DNA of 47,597 nucleotides from an uncultured Cytophagales bacterium (GTDB taxonomy: Bacteria; Bacteroidota; Bacteroidia; Cytophagales; UBA9547), in assembly GCA_945957555.1 (NCBI GenBank), contig CAMFLX010000019.1:1-47597 (forward strand). Direction: 5' to 3'. The notes under the pieces were generated by a model, which was not told the origin of the DNA, searched no databases, and worked only from the letters and a program-made list of their open reading frames with translations. The position numbers were made by a program, and so were the translations under genes. Shown in pieces: positions 1 to 8,558 of the stretch (the stretch's first letter is position 1; each line of letters begins with the position of its first letter).

Positions 1-2
1 AC

Positions 3-131
3 ATTTCCCTGCTTGATGATGATCGACCTCATATTAATTTGGGTTTTCGAATCCTATTAAATACTAAAAAAATTATAAAACCAAACTATCTCCTATTACA
101 AAAATTGCCTACAGAAATAGGAAAGACATAA
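3..131 (+). CDS. 3' end of an unidentified gene (partial)
   Basis: The third frame is open from the window edge to a TAA at 129-131 and gives 42 residues ending LLQKLPTEIGKT. Composition (Asp run, Leu/Ile, Lys) looks like protein rather than translated spacer, but 42 open codons in AT-rich DNA can occur by chance. I do not recognise the family. It would be convergent with the response regulator gene that ends at 215, and the 83 nt between them hold no clear terminator. Confidence 0.35.
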   Translation: MSLLDDDRPHINLGFRILLNTKKIIKPNYLLLQKLPTEIGKT

Positions 132-214
132 AAATAAGCTCTTAAAACATAATTAACTGTATAATACGACTAAAGTTTTAATCCAGAGATTTACACACAG
201 AGTGTTTATGAAGA

Positions 215-1372
215 TCAACTAAAGACATACTTCTCAACTTCTCCCAATTTTATCTCTTCGCCACTCAATATTACTAATCTTTCCACTACATTTCGAAGCT
301 CACGCACATTACCTGTCCAATTGTATGCTTCCAGTTTCTGTAAAGCATCTACAGCAATCTTTTTAGGCTTAGTCTTATAGTCATTGGATATGTCAATCAA
401 AAATTTATTCACAAGCAGAGGAATATCTTCTTTGCGATCATTAAGCGCAGGTACTGGAATAACAATTACGCTAAGACGATGGTATAAATCCTCCCTAAAC
501 CTCCCTTCAGCAATTTCCTTTTTCAAATCTTTGTTTGTTGCAGCAATAACCCTTACATCCACATTTATATCTTTCTCACCACCAACTCTTGTAATTTTCT
601 TTTCTTGTAAAGCCCTCAATACCTTAGCCTGAGCAGAAAGGCTCATATCCCCTATCTCATCCAAGAACAATGTACCTCCTTCCGCCTGTTCAAATTTGCC
701 TATTTTTTGTTTAATAGCAGATGTGAACGCCCCCTTTTCATGGCCAAACAGTTCACTTTCAATAAGCTCTGAAGGTATCGCTGCACAGTTGACTTCCACA
801 AGAGGAGACTTAGCCCGAGGGCTCTGCGCATGTAAAGCTCTAGCAACCAACTCCTTTCCAGAACCATTAGGACCAAGAACAAGCACACGAGCATCTGTCG
901 CAGCTACTTTTGCTATCGTATCTTTTACCTGTTTTATAGCAACTGACTCACCAACCATTTCATAGCTTGATCCTACTTTTTGTTTTAGGACTTTTGTGGT
1001 GGTTTCCAACGTTCCTTTATCAAGTGCATTTCGTAAGGTCACCAACAACCTATTCAAATCCAAAGGCTTTTGAATAAAGTCAAAAGCACCCTTTTTGGTT
1101 GCTTCTACAGCAGTCTCAATATTTCCATGTGCCGAAATTATGACTATTTGAGTTTCCTTACCCAACTCCATGGATTTGGACAAAAACTCTAATCCATCCA
1201 TCACAGGCATTTTTATATCACAAAAGACCACATCATAGTCGTTCTCTGCGAAAAGCTTATATGCATCCTGTCCATTCACGGCCTCATCTACAATATGCTT
1301 TTCATACTCCAATATTTCTTTTAAAGCACCTCTAATGTGTTTCTCGTCGTCAACTACTAAAATTTTTGCCAT
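215..1372 (-). CDS. Sigma-54-type response regulator without DNA-binding domain
   Basis: NtrC-class activator of 385 residues. Residues 1-120 are a receiver domain with the acidic pair D8/D9, phospho-acceptor D52 (FCDIKMP) and the Lys of DFIQKP. Residues about 140-370 are the AAA+ domain with Walker A GPNGSGKE, Walker B FLDEIGD and an arginine-finger region. The sigma-54 contact loop reads GAFTSA where NtrC-like proteins have GAFTGA. The protein stops right after the AAA+ lid (KLGEVEKYVFS), so the usual C-terminal Fis-type helix-turn-helix is missing; downstream frames show no detached HTH. It probably acts from solution or through a partner. The ATG start is 6 nt after the stop of the PorD-like gene, so the two are likely co-transcribed. 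No cognate histidine kinase is in the window. Confidence 0.93.
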   Translation of the reverse strand: MAKILVVDDEKHIRGALKEILEYEKHIVDEAVNGQDAYKLFAENDYDVVFCDIKMPVMDGLEFLSKSMELGKETQIVIISAHGNIETAVEATKKGAFDFIQKPLDLNRLLVTLRNALDKGTLETTTKVLKQKVGSSYEMVGESVAIKQVKDTIAKVAATDARVLVLGPNGSGKELVARALHAQSPRAKSPLVEVNCAAIPSELIESELFGHEKGAFTSAIKQKIGKFEQAEGGTLFLDEIGDMSLSAQAKVLRALQEKKITRVGGEKDINVDVRVIAATNKDLKKEIAEGRFREDLYHRLSVIVIPVPALNDRKEDIPLLVNKFLIDISNDYKTKPKKIAVDALQKLEAYNWTGNVRELRNVVERLVILSGEEIKLGEVEKYVFS

Positions 1373-1378
1373 TTGGTA

Positions 1379-2281
1379 TTAATTATTCTTAAGAATGTTC
1401 TCATAGATACTCACATGGGTTGGGTCTATTTCCCGCAACAAATCATAGGACTTCTGTTTCATTGCTTGAGGTGCCTTAGAAAATAAACTAACCAATTCAT
1501 TGTGTTTCATTGTAAAAAACCATTTCATGGTTATTGTATTAGGTCGTATTTGATTCATTTGCTTGATCTCCTCCAAGCATTTTAAAATAATTTCACGACC
1601 CTTTTCAGGCTTATCTATAAACTTGTCCAAAGCCATTCGGTGATACTTATAATTTACCTCTCTCAAAATTTGTTGTTGCGGATTGATCAGATTTTCGATG
1701 ATCCAAGCTCTTACATTACTACCATCGGCCTGCTTCCATCCACGGTCTGAGGAGGATTGTGCACTATTCATGATTTGTTGTGCCTTTTCCAAATACTGCT
1801 GGCCCCCTAGTTTTGCATAAGAATCGTAATCGTATGCTAAAATCAAATAAACATAGAAAGAAAGCAGCGACGAAAGGGAATTTACATAAGCATTTTCATT
1901 ATAATTAATTGTTGAAGACCTCGAATAATCAAATTCCCAATCCATATCGGAAAAATTAAAAATCTGAGTCTCATAAGTTGTATTATAAATGGGCCTATTC
2001 GCCACGATCTGTACATTTGCAGAATACCTCGATCCTGAAAAATCATTGATACTGATTTGAAAAGTACAATTAATCTTTTCTTGAACTTGGAAAGTATGCT
2101 CTGTCCATTTATAATTATTAATAAAACCCGAAATATTAGTTTGCAAATCAACAATCAACTGAGGATCAAGTCTTTTATCTCCTTGCAACTGATCAGTATT
2201 GACAATAACATTAGCTTTTAACTCCTGTGAAAAGGTATCAAAAGCAATAAAAAATATTAAAATTCCTAAAATTTTCCTCAC
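1379..2281 (-). CDS. porD: T9SS PorD-like protein (DUF4835)
   Basis: A 300-residue exported protein. The N-terminus (MRKILGILIFFIAFDTFSQ) is a signal peptide ending in the Bacteroidota-typical SQ. The mature part matches what I know of the DUF4835 family, named PorD in type IX secretion: an N-terminal beta-rich half (QLQGDKR, then NDFSGSRYSA) and a helical C-terminal half starting at YVNSLSSLLSFYVYLILAYDYDSY. PorD is needed for T9SS function in Porphyromonas, but its exact role is not settled. The gene lies just upstream of the sigma-54-type regulator on the same strand and divergent from the PorP/SprF cluster, which agrees with a secretion/gliding context. The assignment rests on pattern recognition of the family, not on an alignment. 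Confidence 0.82.
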   Translation of the reverse strand: MRKILGILIFFIAFDTFSQELKANVIVNTDQLQGDKRLDPQLIVDLQTNISGFINNYKWTEHTFQVQEKINCTFQISINDFSGSRYSANVQIVANRPIYNTTYETQIFNFSDMDWEFDYSRSSTINYNENAYVNSLSSLLSFYVYLILAYDYDSYAKLGGQQYLEKAQQIMNSAQSSSDRGWKQADGSNVRAWIIENLINPQQQILREVNYKYHRMALDKFIDKPEKGREIILKCLEEIKQMNQIRPNTITMKWFFTMKHNELVSLFSKAPQAMKQKSYDLLREIDPTHVSIYENILKNN

Positions 2282-2418
2282 CTAAAGTTGTTTTATAGCA
2301 ATTAACGAAATAAAGACAAAAAACTAATATAATCAAGTTAGAATTTTGAACAAAAATAAAACAACTAGAACTCATTTTGATAAAATTTAGTATTTTTACA
2401 ATCAATTAACTAGGCGTG

Positions 2419-2871
2419 ATGAGACTTCTAATTTTGATTCTATTCTCAACATTATTTTCATTTGGCCAGACAGAATATAATGCTACTGGCTCTACAGTCA
2501 GTAACGGCATGATCATGATAGACCTAAGCATGTCTTTTGGTCTTGACAATACATTTTCTAACATTTCCGAAACCATAAAACTGGGTATACTCCAGCCTTC
2601 ACAAACTCTAATTGACTCCATAGGTACTTTAAAAATCTTCAACTTTGTGACTGCAAATGGTGATTCAAAGAATGATTTCTTTATTATAGAAGGCTTGCAA
2701 AAAATACAAAACTATGAGCTCACTATTTTCAACAGATTAGGTAATATAGTATTGAACACCAAGCAATATGAGAACGACTGGAATGGACACGATTTGGAAT
2801 CAGGCACATACTTCTACTTGTTTAAATATGACAATCAAGAACTAAAAAATGTAATTTTCCTTTCCAGATGA
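2419..2871 (+). CDS. Small secreted protein with T9SS type B (CHU_C-like) C-terminal domain
   Basis: A 150-residue protein with a signal peptide (MRLLILILFSTLFSFGQ). The last 85 or so residues are a gliding-motility-associated C-terminal domain: FVTANGDSKNDFF (the usual F(T/S)PNGDGxND), ELTIFNRLG, YENDWNG and SGTYFYLFKYD. Such domains direct export by T9SS and usually need a PorP/SprF-like partner, which is the next gene. Between signal and sorting domain there is only a short module (SMSFGL to LGILQPSQ) resembling the one in the protein at 6341. ATG at 2419 is preferred to the in-frame GTG at 2416. It overlaps the next gene by 4 nt (ATGA), implying translational coupling. Confidence 0.85.
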   Translation: MRLLILILFSTLFSFGQTEYNATGSTVSNGMIMIDLSMSFGLDNTFSNISETIKLGILQPSQTLIDSIGTLKIFNFVTANGDSKNDFFIIEGLQKIQNYELTIFNRLGNIVLNTKQYENDWNGHDLESGTYFYLFKYDNQELKNVIFLSR

Positions 2872-3815
2872 GGTTATTTACTGCAACCATCCTTCTTTTC
2901 CCTGCCATATTCTGGGGACAACAAACACCGTATATCACCCAATTTTTCAATATCAAGCAAAATATAAACCCAGCCCTTACGGGCATTGGAGAAAAAGTCT
3001 CAGGCTTTATTGCATTACGTCAAAACTGGGCCAATACCCCTATCAATTACCTTACCAACATTGTATCTTTAGAATCGCCATTCAGCCAACAACGGATCGG
3101 CTTAGGAGTTATTGCAATACAAGACAATTTACCTACTGAAAGGAAAATAATCCTCAGAGGAAATGCTTCTTACAAAATAAATTTGCTCTCTGGATTCATG
3201 ATTTTTGGACTTTCGGCAGGATATATACATAGTCGCTTCGATGCGCAACAGTTACAAATAAAGGATCCATCAGACCCATTCTTAATAAGCATCCACAACA
3301 TCAATTATTTTTCATCGAGTTTTGGAGCTGCATACAAAAGAGACACTTATATTCTAGGAGTCTGTATCAAAAATTTAAATAGGCCCTCCACAAACTACAA
3401 TACCCTTTATGGTTCAAATTCACCTACAAATAGAATCTATGCTTTTTACATTGAAAAAAAAATTATCCTCTCGCAAGCCCTCACACTTCTCAACTATTTA
3501 CAAACTGCATATAGTACAAAACAAGATTGTTATTTATCATTTATTCCATATATCACCTATAAAAACGATATTAGTTTGGGTCTAGCCTATCGTACGAATA
3601 CTACCATCAGTATCATGGGAAGCATGAGACTCAGCAGACTGGCACAAAACTTGGACAATTTGAGCATTTGCTATGCATATGAACATGGGCTCGGCAAACT
3701 AAACAATGTCACCAAAAACACTCATGAAATAGGGATAAAGATCGATTTCGAACTTTCCCCCAAATTAAAAGCCATAGAAAAGAAACCAAAAGAGGTATCA
3801 CCTCTTGACTTCTAA
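2868..3815 (+). CDS. PorP/SprF family outer-membrane protein
   Basis: A 315-residue outer-membrane beta-barrel of the PorP/SprF family. Hallmarks are the N-terminal signal peptide (MRLFTATILLFPAIFWGQQ), then ITQFFNIKQNINPALTG, FIALRQNWANTPINY, SFGAAYKR and repeated amphipathic strands. Family members assist secretion and surface attachment of type B T9SS cargo in gliding bacteria. The gene overlaps the type B sorting-domain gene upstream by 4 nt, and its stop codon shares a base with the next ATG, so the three genes form one translationally coupled unit. The direct partner is therefore likely to be the small protein at 2419. Many paralogues exist per genome, so a specific symbol is not justified. 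Confidence 0.9.
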   Translation: MRLFTATILLFPAIFWGQQTPYITQFFNIKQNINPALTGIGEKVSGFIALRQNWANTPINYLTNIVSLESPFSQQRIGLGVIAIQDNLPTERKIILRGNASYKINLLSGFMIFGLSAGYIHSRFDAQQLQIKDPSDPFLISIHNINYFSSSFGAAYKRDTYILGVCIKNLNRPSTNYNTLYGSNSPTNRIYAFYIEKKIILSQALTLLNYLQTAYSTKQDCYLSFIPYITYKNDISLGLAYRTNTTISIMGSMRLSRLAQNLDNLSICYAYEHGLGKLNNVTKNTHEIGIKIDFELSPKLKAIEKKPKEVSPLDF

Positions 3816-5071
3816 TGAAACCGAAACAGCTTCCAATTTTGATCCTATTTTCCCTTTGGAGTAACATTGCTTTGTCGCAGACAATACTGTCCAAAAACAA
3901 AGCAAAGGCCAACACATACTTCATGAAGAATCATTACCATCTAGCTGCAATCAACTACAAAAAATGCATAAAAAGCAACCAAGGCGACTTAGACGCTATA
4001 TCTATGTTGGGGATCTGTTACAAAAAACTGAACAAAACAAAACAAGCACTTGTCGTTTTTGAATATCTTGAAAAAAAAAGAGTTCTCAATGATTCTCTCT
4101 GGCAATACTACTTAGATTGCCTCAAAAAAAATAAAAACTACGAGAAGGCATTTGCCATATTATCTCGAAATTCACTTAATGACTCTTTAAAGCAAGTTTA
4201 CAAAGCTCAATATGACTCTATAAAAAAATGGATCAAAAAACCTCAAAAAACAAAAATCACAAACCTCTCAACATTAAACACTAAATTTTCTGAACTGGCG
4301 CCTGTGCTATACAATAATGGGACGCTTGTGTATTTGTCAAATCAAGAAGGGATGATTATAAAGAAAAGGGAAGATTGTACTGGCATGCCTAACTACAATA
4401 TCTATAAAGCCCAGTTCAAAGGAAAAGACAGTACACATTTTCGGAACAGAAAACTATTTTCGGAAGAAGTCAACAGTCAAAGACAAGAGGGAGGGGTATG
4501 CTTTTCATCAAACTATAGGCAAGTCTATTATTCGAGAGCATTTAGAGAATTCGACAAAAGCTACAGATTCAAACTATTTCTTTCAGAAAAATCTAAAAAT
4601 ACCTGGGGACAATTAAAGGAATTTGCTTTCAATGACTCAACGGCTTCATTCACCCATCCCAATATAAGTACAGATGGAAATCTATTTTTTTTCAGCTCAG
4701 ACATGCCTGGGGGGTATGGAGGGAAAGATCTGTATGTGTGTGTAAAAATTGACAGCTTATGGTCAGCCCCAATGAATGTGGGCCCGCCCGTAAACACATC
4801 CAAAAATGAAATATTCCCGTTTTACTCTAACAATGGAAACCTTTATTTTTCCTCTGATGGGCATACTGGCCTAGGAGGTTATGATTTATACAAGGCAATT
4901 CAAGAGGACGGTGAATGGAAAAGAGTTGTCAACCTAAAACCTCCCATCAATACAAATTGTGACGAATTTTCTATATACATTATTGACAGCAAAGAAAGCA
5001 AAGGATACTTTGCATCTAACAGGCCCCAAGGCAAGGGGCTAGAGGATATCTATCATTTTGAATATAAATAA
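3815..5071 (+). CDS. TPR plus PD40 (WD40-like beta-propeller) exported protein
   Basis: A 418-residue protein with signal peptide (LILFSLWSNIALSQ). Residues about 25-130 are helical TPR-like repeats (ANTYFMKNHYHLAAINYKKC, then AISMLGICYKKLNKTKQAL). From about 160 come PD40 propeller repeats: LSNQEGM, FSSNYRQVYYS, FSSDMPGGYGGKDLYV, FSSDGHTGLGGYDLY and ASNRPQGKGLEDIY. This matches the N-terminal and middle parts of the TPR-PD40-OmpA proteins found beside PorP/SprF, but the C-terminal OmpA peptidoglycan-binding domain is absent: the protein ends after the last blade. It may be a periplasmic or surface scaffold for the upstream PorP/SprF protein. It is convergent with the anti-sigma-like gene, with only 12 nt between the stops. 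Confidence 0.85.
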   Translation: MKPKQLPILILFSLWSNIALSQTILSKNKAKANTYFMKNHYHLAAINYKKCIKSNQGDLDAISMLGICYKKLNKTKQALVVFEYLEKKRVLNDSLWQYYLDCLKKNKNYEKAFAILSRNSLNDSLKQVYKAQYDSIKKWIKKPQKTKITNLSTLNTKFSELAPVLYNNGTLVYLSNQEGMIIKKREDCTGMPNYNIYKAQFKGKDSTHFRNRKLFSEEVNSQRQEGGVCFSSNYRQVYYSRAFREFDKSYRFKLFLSEKSKNTWGQLKEFAFNDSTASFTHPNISTDGNLFFFSSDMPGGYGGKDLYVCVKIDSLWSAPMNVGPPVNTSKNEIFPFYSNNGNLYFSSDGHTGLGGYDLYKAIQEDGEWKRVVNLKPPINTNCDEFSIYIIDSKESKGYFASNRPQGKGLEDIYHFEYK

Positions 5072-5083
5072 TATTGTAAAGGG

Positions 5084-5734
5084 CTATTTATCTTTTTTAA
5101 GAAATAAGTCGTTTTTGCCCTTATTTTTCTCTTTGAGTCTTTCAATCATATTTTTCTTTGACGGCTCTGGCTCTTCCTTATGCTCTTCATCGGTAATCGG
5201 CTTCAACTCCTCTTCCAAACGTTCTACTGTTTCGTTAATTTTATTCGGAACAGTTGCTGAATCATTTTTTTCTACACTTATTTGCTGAGTAGATTTAATA
5301 TTTTTCACATCACCTAGTTTAGGTTCCACGTCTCCCAAGGGTGCTTTACTTTTAACGCTGCTTGACACCTTTGAAGGCGAATATACAGAGGGGGCATTTT
5401 CATCTTCATACCGAGGAGGCAACTTCTTCACATCTGGGTCTAAAAATGGTTTATTTATGGAATCTATCTCACTATTTCTTACTCCTACTGTTTTTGCATA
5501 AAAACCTGCAATAACTATAGCTGTCAACGCAATCGCCCCAACACCTCCCCAAAACCATTTGCTCTTCCAAATAGACTTTTGAGCAGCACTACCAACCTTA
5601 CTCTCCACCGCTGGGGACAACGAAGCATCTATCTTACTCCATAAATCTGGAGAAGGTAATGATTCGAAGCCTTCAAGGTTTTCCTTGTAGAAGCTTTCTA
5701 TTTCGTCGATATGTTCAGGCAATCGTCCTGACAT
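5084..5734 (-). CDS. Probable anti-sigma factor, single-pass membrane protein
   Basis: A 216-residue protein. Residues 1-60 are an acidic cytoplasmic segment (EHIDEIESFYKENLEGFE, then PSPDLWSKIDASL); WxxID(A/S)xL is frequent in Bacteroidota anti-sigma-like proteins. One membrane helix lies at about 77-95 (FWGGVGAIALTAIVIAGFYA). The rest is a low-complexity, charged outer region with Pro/Lys/Glu and no recognisable domain. The start overlaps the end of the ECF sigma gene by 20 nt, the usual sigma/anti-sigma arrangement. There is no zinc-binding HxxxCxxC motif, so it is not a ZAS-type anti-sigma factor. The function is inferred from topology and neighbour only. Confidence 0.7.
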   Translation of the reverse strand: MSGRLPEHIDEIESFYKENLEGFESLPSPDLWSKIDASLSPAVESKVGSAAQKSIWKSKWFWGGVGAIALTAIVIAGFYAKTVGVRNSEIDSINKPFLDPDVKKLPPRYEDENAPSVYSPSKVSSSVKSKAPLGDVEPKLGDVKNIKSTQQISVEKNDSATVPNKINETVERLEEELKPITDEEHKEEPEPSKKNMIERLKEKNKGKNDLFLKKDK

Positions 5735-6254
5735 GATTCATTTTTTTGTGAAGTTCAATCAAAGTCTCTTTTGCCCGAAACAACTGAGTCTTGGAAGTAC
5801 TTTCCGTAATGTTTAATAATTCAGCAATTTCCTTATGGCTATAGCCTTCTATAACATACAAGTTAAATATTATTTTTTTACTATCTGACAATTTATTTAC
5901 CAATTGGATGAGTTCTTCATGCAAAAGGTTGCTGTCGGTTACAGAAAAATTTCCTTTATCTTCAATAACCTCATCCTCGACATCAGAAAACGCATACTTT
6001 TTATCTCTATTAAACTTTTGCAAAATAGTATTGATAAGGATTCTTGTAGCCCATGTTTCGACTTTCGATTCACCTTTAAATGTTGCAATGTTGGAAAAAA
6101 TACTCAAAAAAGTCTCCTGAAGAATATCCTCAACTTCCTCTTTACTTTTCAAGTACCTAAGAGACACCCCCTTGAGGCGAGGAACCAAAAGCATATAAAA
6201 CTCATATTGAGCTTTTCTATCGCTTTTGAGCACTAGTGGCAATATTTCAGACAT
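5715..6254 (-). CDS. ECF-type RNA polymerase sigma factor
   Basis: A 179-residue sigma-70 family protein of the extracytoplasmic-function group. Region 2 covers about residues 20-85 (AQYEFYMLLVPRLKGVSLRYL, then EVEDILQETFLSIF and TWATRILINTI). Region 4 covers about 110-165 with the HTH HKEIAELLNITESTSKTQLFRAK. ATG at 6254 is chosen; the in-frame TTG five codons upstream is less likely. The following overlapping gene is the likely anti-sigma factor. T9SS genes lie on both sides. In Porphyromonas an ECF factor (SigP) acts with PorX/PorY to drive T9SS genes, so a similar role here is an attractive but untested inference. Confidence 0.93.
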   Translation of the reverse strand: MSEILPLVLKSDRKAQYEFYMLLVPRLKGVSLRYLKSKEEVEDILQETFLSIFSNIATFKGESKVETWATRILINTILQKFNRDKKYAFSDVEDEVIEDKGNFSVTDSNLLHEELIQLVNKLSDSKKIIFNLYVIEGYSHKEIAELLNITESTSKTQLFRAKETLIELHKKMNHVRTIA

Positions 6255-6340
6255 GTTTCTGATGTCCAAATATAAAATATTTTCAATAGGTCGGCAACTT
6301 TTAAGGCACTTTCACATCTAAGTAGAAATGCGCTAAAATT

Positions 6341-6814
6341 ATGCTTAAATATCTTCTTCTCATTAGTTGTGTGAAACTAACTGCTCAGTTGCCAAATTCA
6401 TTATTGGGGACTTTTAACAGCATAGGCAATACTATTTACAACAATAACCTACTAATAGAGTATTCCGTCGGGGAACCAATAACCACTACTACACTGTCCA
6501 TAAACAACCTACAGAGCATAATAAGCGGTTCGATTCAACCTCAAATCATTTTGTCACTTCATGTCTACGAAAAGCTGGAAACTATTAGTTCGTATTCATT
6601 TTATCCAAATCCTACATCTGGAAATATCAACATTGGAGGCGATTTGGGCAATAACACAGTAATCATATTATACGACGCAGTTGGTTCTGAAATTCATTTA
6701 CCTTTACAAAATAATACATTAGATTTGTCATCATTAAAAACCGGGATTTATACACTAAAGGCATATGACAAAAACTCTAGTTTGTCTGACATTTTAAAAG
6801 TCATTAAAAATTAA
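6341..6814 (+). CDS. Small secreted protein with T9SS type A sorting domain
   Basis: A 157-residue protein. A short signal peptide (MLKYLLLISCVKLTAQ) is followed by a module with YSVGEP and GSIQPQ, a pattern common in Bacteroidota secreted proteins that have little other cargo. The final 75 residues are a type A T9SS sorting domain: YSFYPNPTSGNINI, VIILYDAVGSEI, LDLSSLKTGIYTLKAY and a closing KVIKN. Cargo of this class is exported by T9SS and the sorting domain is removed, often with attachment to lipopolysaccharide. The stop is 4 nt before the next gene, so the two probably share a transcript. No enzymatic domain is visible. Confidence 0.85.
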   Translation: MLKYLLLISCVKLTAQLPNSLLGTFNSIGNTIYNNNLLIEYSVGEPITTTTLSINNLQSIISGSIQPQIILSLHVYEKLETISSYSFYPNPTSGNINIGGDLGNNTVIILYDAVGSEIHLPLQNNTLDLSSLKTGIYTLKAYDKNSSLSDILKVIKN

Positions 6815-6818
6815 ACGA

Positions 6819-7958
6819 ATGAAAAAAGCATTTACAAATATTATCCTGACTTTAACAATAGTCTTGAACTCTCAAGTTGTACCTCAAGCATTTAACTATC
6901 AAGGAATCGCAAGAGATGCTTCTGGTAATTCTTTAAGTGCAAAACAATTAGGAGTACGGATCACTTTACAAGAAAAAAATGGCAATACGACTACTGATGT
7001 TTATTCAGAAACACATAGCGTCACTACCAATATTTTTGGACTATTTAATATTCCAATAGGTAGAGGGATTAGTAGTTTAGGCAATTTCAGTACTGTGAAT
7101 TTTACCAATAAAAACATTACTGTTAGAACCGAAATTGACCCTAATGGTGGCAACAATTATACTCTTAATGGCAATTCAGAACTCTTGAGCGTGCCTTATG
7201 CACTCGTTGCTGGAAATGTAGGAAACTCAACCAACTACTGGAATAAAAACATAGTCAACAACTTTCTTTATGTAAACACTAATGAAAAAATCGGGATAGG
7301 AACCGACGCTCCAAATGCCACTCTTGACCTCGTAGGCACTGCAAAATTCGGGACACTACCTATTAACTCTACCAATACCAAACTCCTAACTGCTGATGCT
7401 TCTGGCAATTTAGCATTTAGAGATTTATCCTCCATTATCGGTACTTTCAACGGTGGCATGATGGAGGTAATTACTGGGGCAGAAAACCCAAAAACAGTAA
7501 TCGTTAATGCTGGCCTACATGTAAATGATGGGCGCGCTAGGCTTGGCTATACTAACACTTATTCCGATGTTAATGCAACGGACATCCTTTTCAATGCGTG
7601 GAAAAACCAAGACTACAAACCCCAAAGATTGACTTCTGGATATATTGCAGGTATTTCCTTTGGCCATGGCTCTAATTCGTTAGGCGATTTTGGTGGTGGT
7701 ATCTCTATCTTTTCCTCCCCTGTTGGACCTGCTGGAGAAGTTGTAAACACGACTAATTCACTAATGTATCTTAAAAACAACGGCAACATTGGACTTAGTA
7801 CTCAAGAACCAAAATCAAAACTTCACATCTCTCAGGGTGATGTATATATAGACGACGCCACAAAAGGAATCATTATGAAATCCCCAAATGGACAGTGTTG
7901 GAGAGTAACGATTAATAACACTGGAGGCTTCACGAGCACTTCAATCACGTGCCCATAA
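6819..7958 (+). CDS. Exported surface protein, tail-fibre/cell-wall-like repeats
   Basis: A 379-residue exported protein. After the signal peptide comes a domain common in large Bacteroidota surface proteins: AFNYQGIARDASGN, VRITLQEKNGN, YSETHSVTTNIFGLFNIPIG and LLSVPYALVAGN. This is followed by glycine/asparagine-rich segments typical of trimeric fibre-like proteins (IGIGTDAPNATLDLVG, IGLSTQEPKSKLHI). The end (GGFTSTSITCP) carries no T9SS sorting domain and no C-terminal phenylalanine, so the export route is unclear; the neighbouring sorting-domain protein may be a partner. An adhesive or structural surface role is likely, but the exact function is unknown. It ends at a strong hairpin shared with hslV. 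Confidence 0.72.
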   Translation: MKKAFTNIILTLTIVLNSQVVPQAFNYQGIARDASGNSLSAKQLGVRITLQEKNGNTTTDVYSETHSVTTNIFGLFNIPIGRGISSLGNFSTVNFTNKNITVRTEIDPNGGNNYTLNGNSELLSVPYALVAGNVGNSTNYWNKNIVNNFLYVNTNEKIGIGTDAPNATLDLVGTAKFGTLPINSTNTKLLTADASGNLAFRDLSSIIGTFNGGMMEVITGAENPKTVIVNAGLHVNDGRARLGYTNTYSDVNATDILFNAWKNQDYKPQRLTSGYIAGISFGHGSNSLGDFGGGISIFSSPVGPAGEVVNTTNSLMYLKNNGNIGLSTQEPKSKLHISQGDVYIDDATKGIIMKSPNGQCWRVTINNTGGFTSTSITCP

Positions 7959-8001
7959 ACAATGAGGGCCATATCTCGATGAAAATATAGCCCTCATTGT
8001 T
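7958..8001. terminator. Bidirectional hairpin between convergent genes
   Basis: A 12-bp perfect inverted repeat (AACAATGAGGGC at 7958-7969 with GCCCTCATTGTT at 7990-8001), extended inwards by ATAT/ATAT. It sits between the stop of the surface-protein gene and the stop of hslV. There is no long U-run, but the position and stability suit a two-way terminator. Confidence 0.7.
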
Positions 8002-8016
8002 ATTACAAAAATTCTA

Positions 8017-8556
8017 TTACGAAAGTGTCTCCAATACCAAATTATGATTTGTATATATGCAGATGTCAGCTGCAATATGTAAAGATTCCTCGACCATTTG
8101 CAAAGCAGTAAGGTGAGTTGCATGTTTTTTAAGCGCCAATGCTGCAGATTGCGCATACATACTTCCTGAGCCAATAGCTGCTACATCGTGATCAGGCTCT
8201 AACACATCACCAGTACCTGAAATCACCAGCATCTCATCCTTATCTGCAACAATCATCATCGCCTCTAACTTACGCAAATACCTGTCTGTTCGCCAATCTT
8301 TAGCCAATTCCACAGAAGCCCTGCGCAAATTATTATTATAATGAGTCAACTTCTCCTCAAAGCGTTCAATCAATGTAAATGCATCTGCAGTAGCACCAGC
8401 AAAACCAGCTAAAACTTTACCGTCAGCAAGCCTCCTTATTTTCTTTACATTGCTTTTAGCAACCGTAGAACCCATAGTTGCCTGTCCATCAGCACCAATG
8501 GCCATCTGACCATTGTGAAAAACAGCCACTACAGTGGTCGAATGTATCTTTTCCAT
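8017..8556 (-). CDS. hslV: ATP-dependent protease peptidase subunit HslV (ClpQ)
   Basis: The proteolytic subunit of the HslUV protease, a proteasome beta-type threonine peptidase that forms a double hexamer in the cytoplasm and degrades unfolded proteins delivered by the ATPase HslU. The 179-residue sequence shows the short propeptide before the catalytic Thr (IHSTTVVAV), then [32 protein letters not shown] and [24 protein letters not shown]. Length is normal. No hslU is in the window. The start lies 2 nt downstream of the HIT gene stop, and greA is just upstream, giving a greA-HIT-hslV run on the minus strand. Confidence 0.97.
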   Translation of the reverse strand: MEKIHSTTVVAVFHNGQMAIGADGQATMGSTVAKSNVKKIRRLADGKVLAGFAGATADAFTLIERFEEKLTHYNNNLRRASVELAKDWRTDRYLRKLEAMMIVADKDEMLVISGTGDVLEPDHDVAAIGSGSMYAQSAALALKKHATHLTALQMVEESLHIAADICIYTNHNLVLETLS

Positions 8557-8558
8557 TA

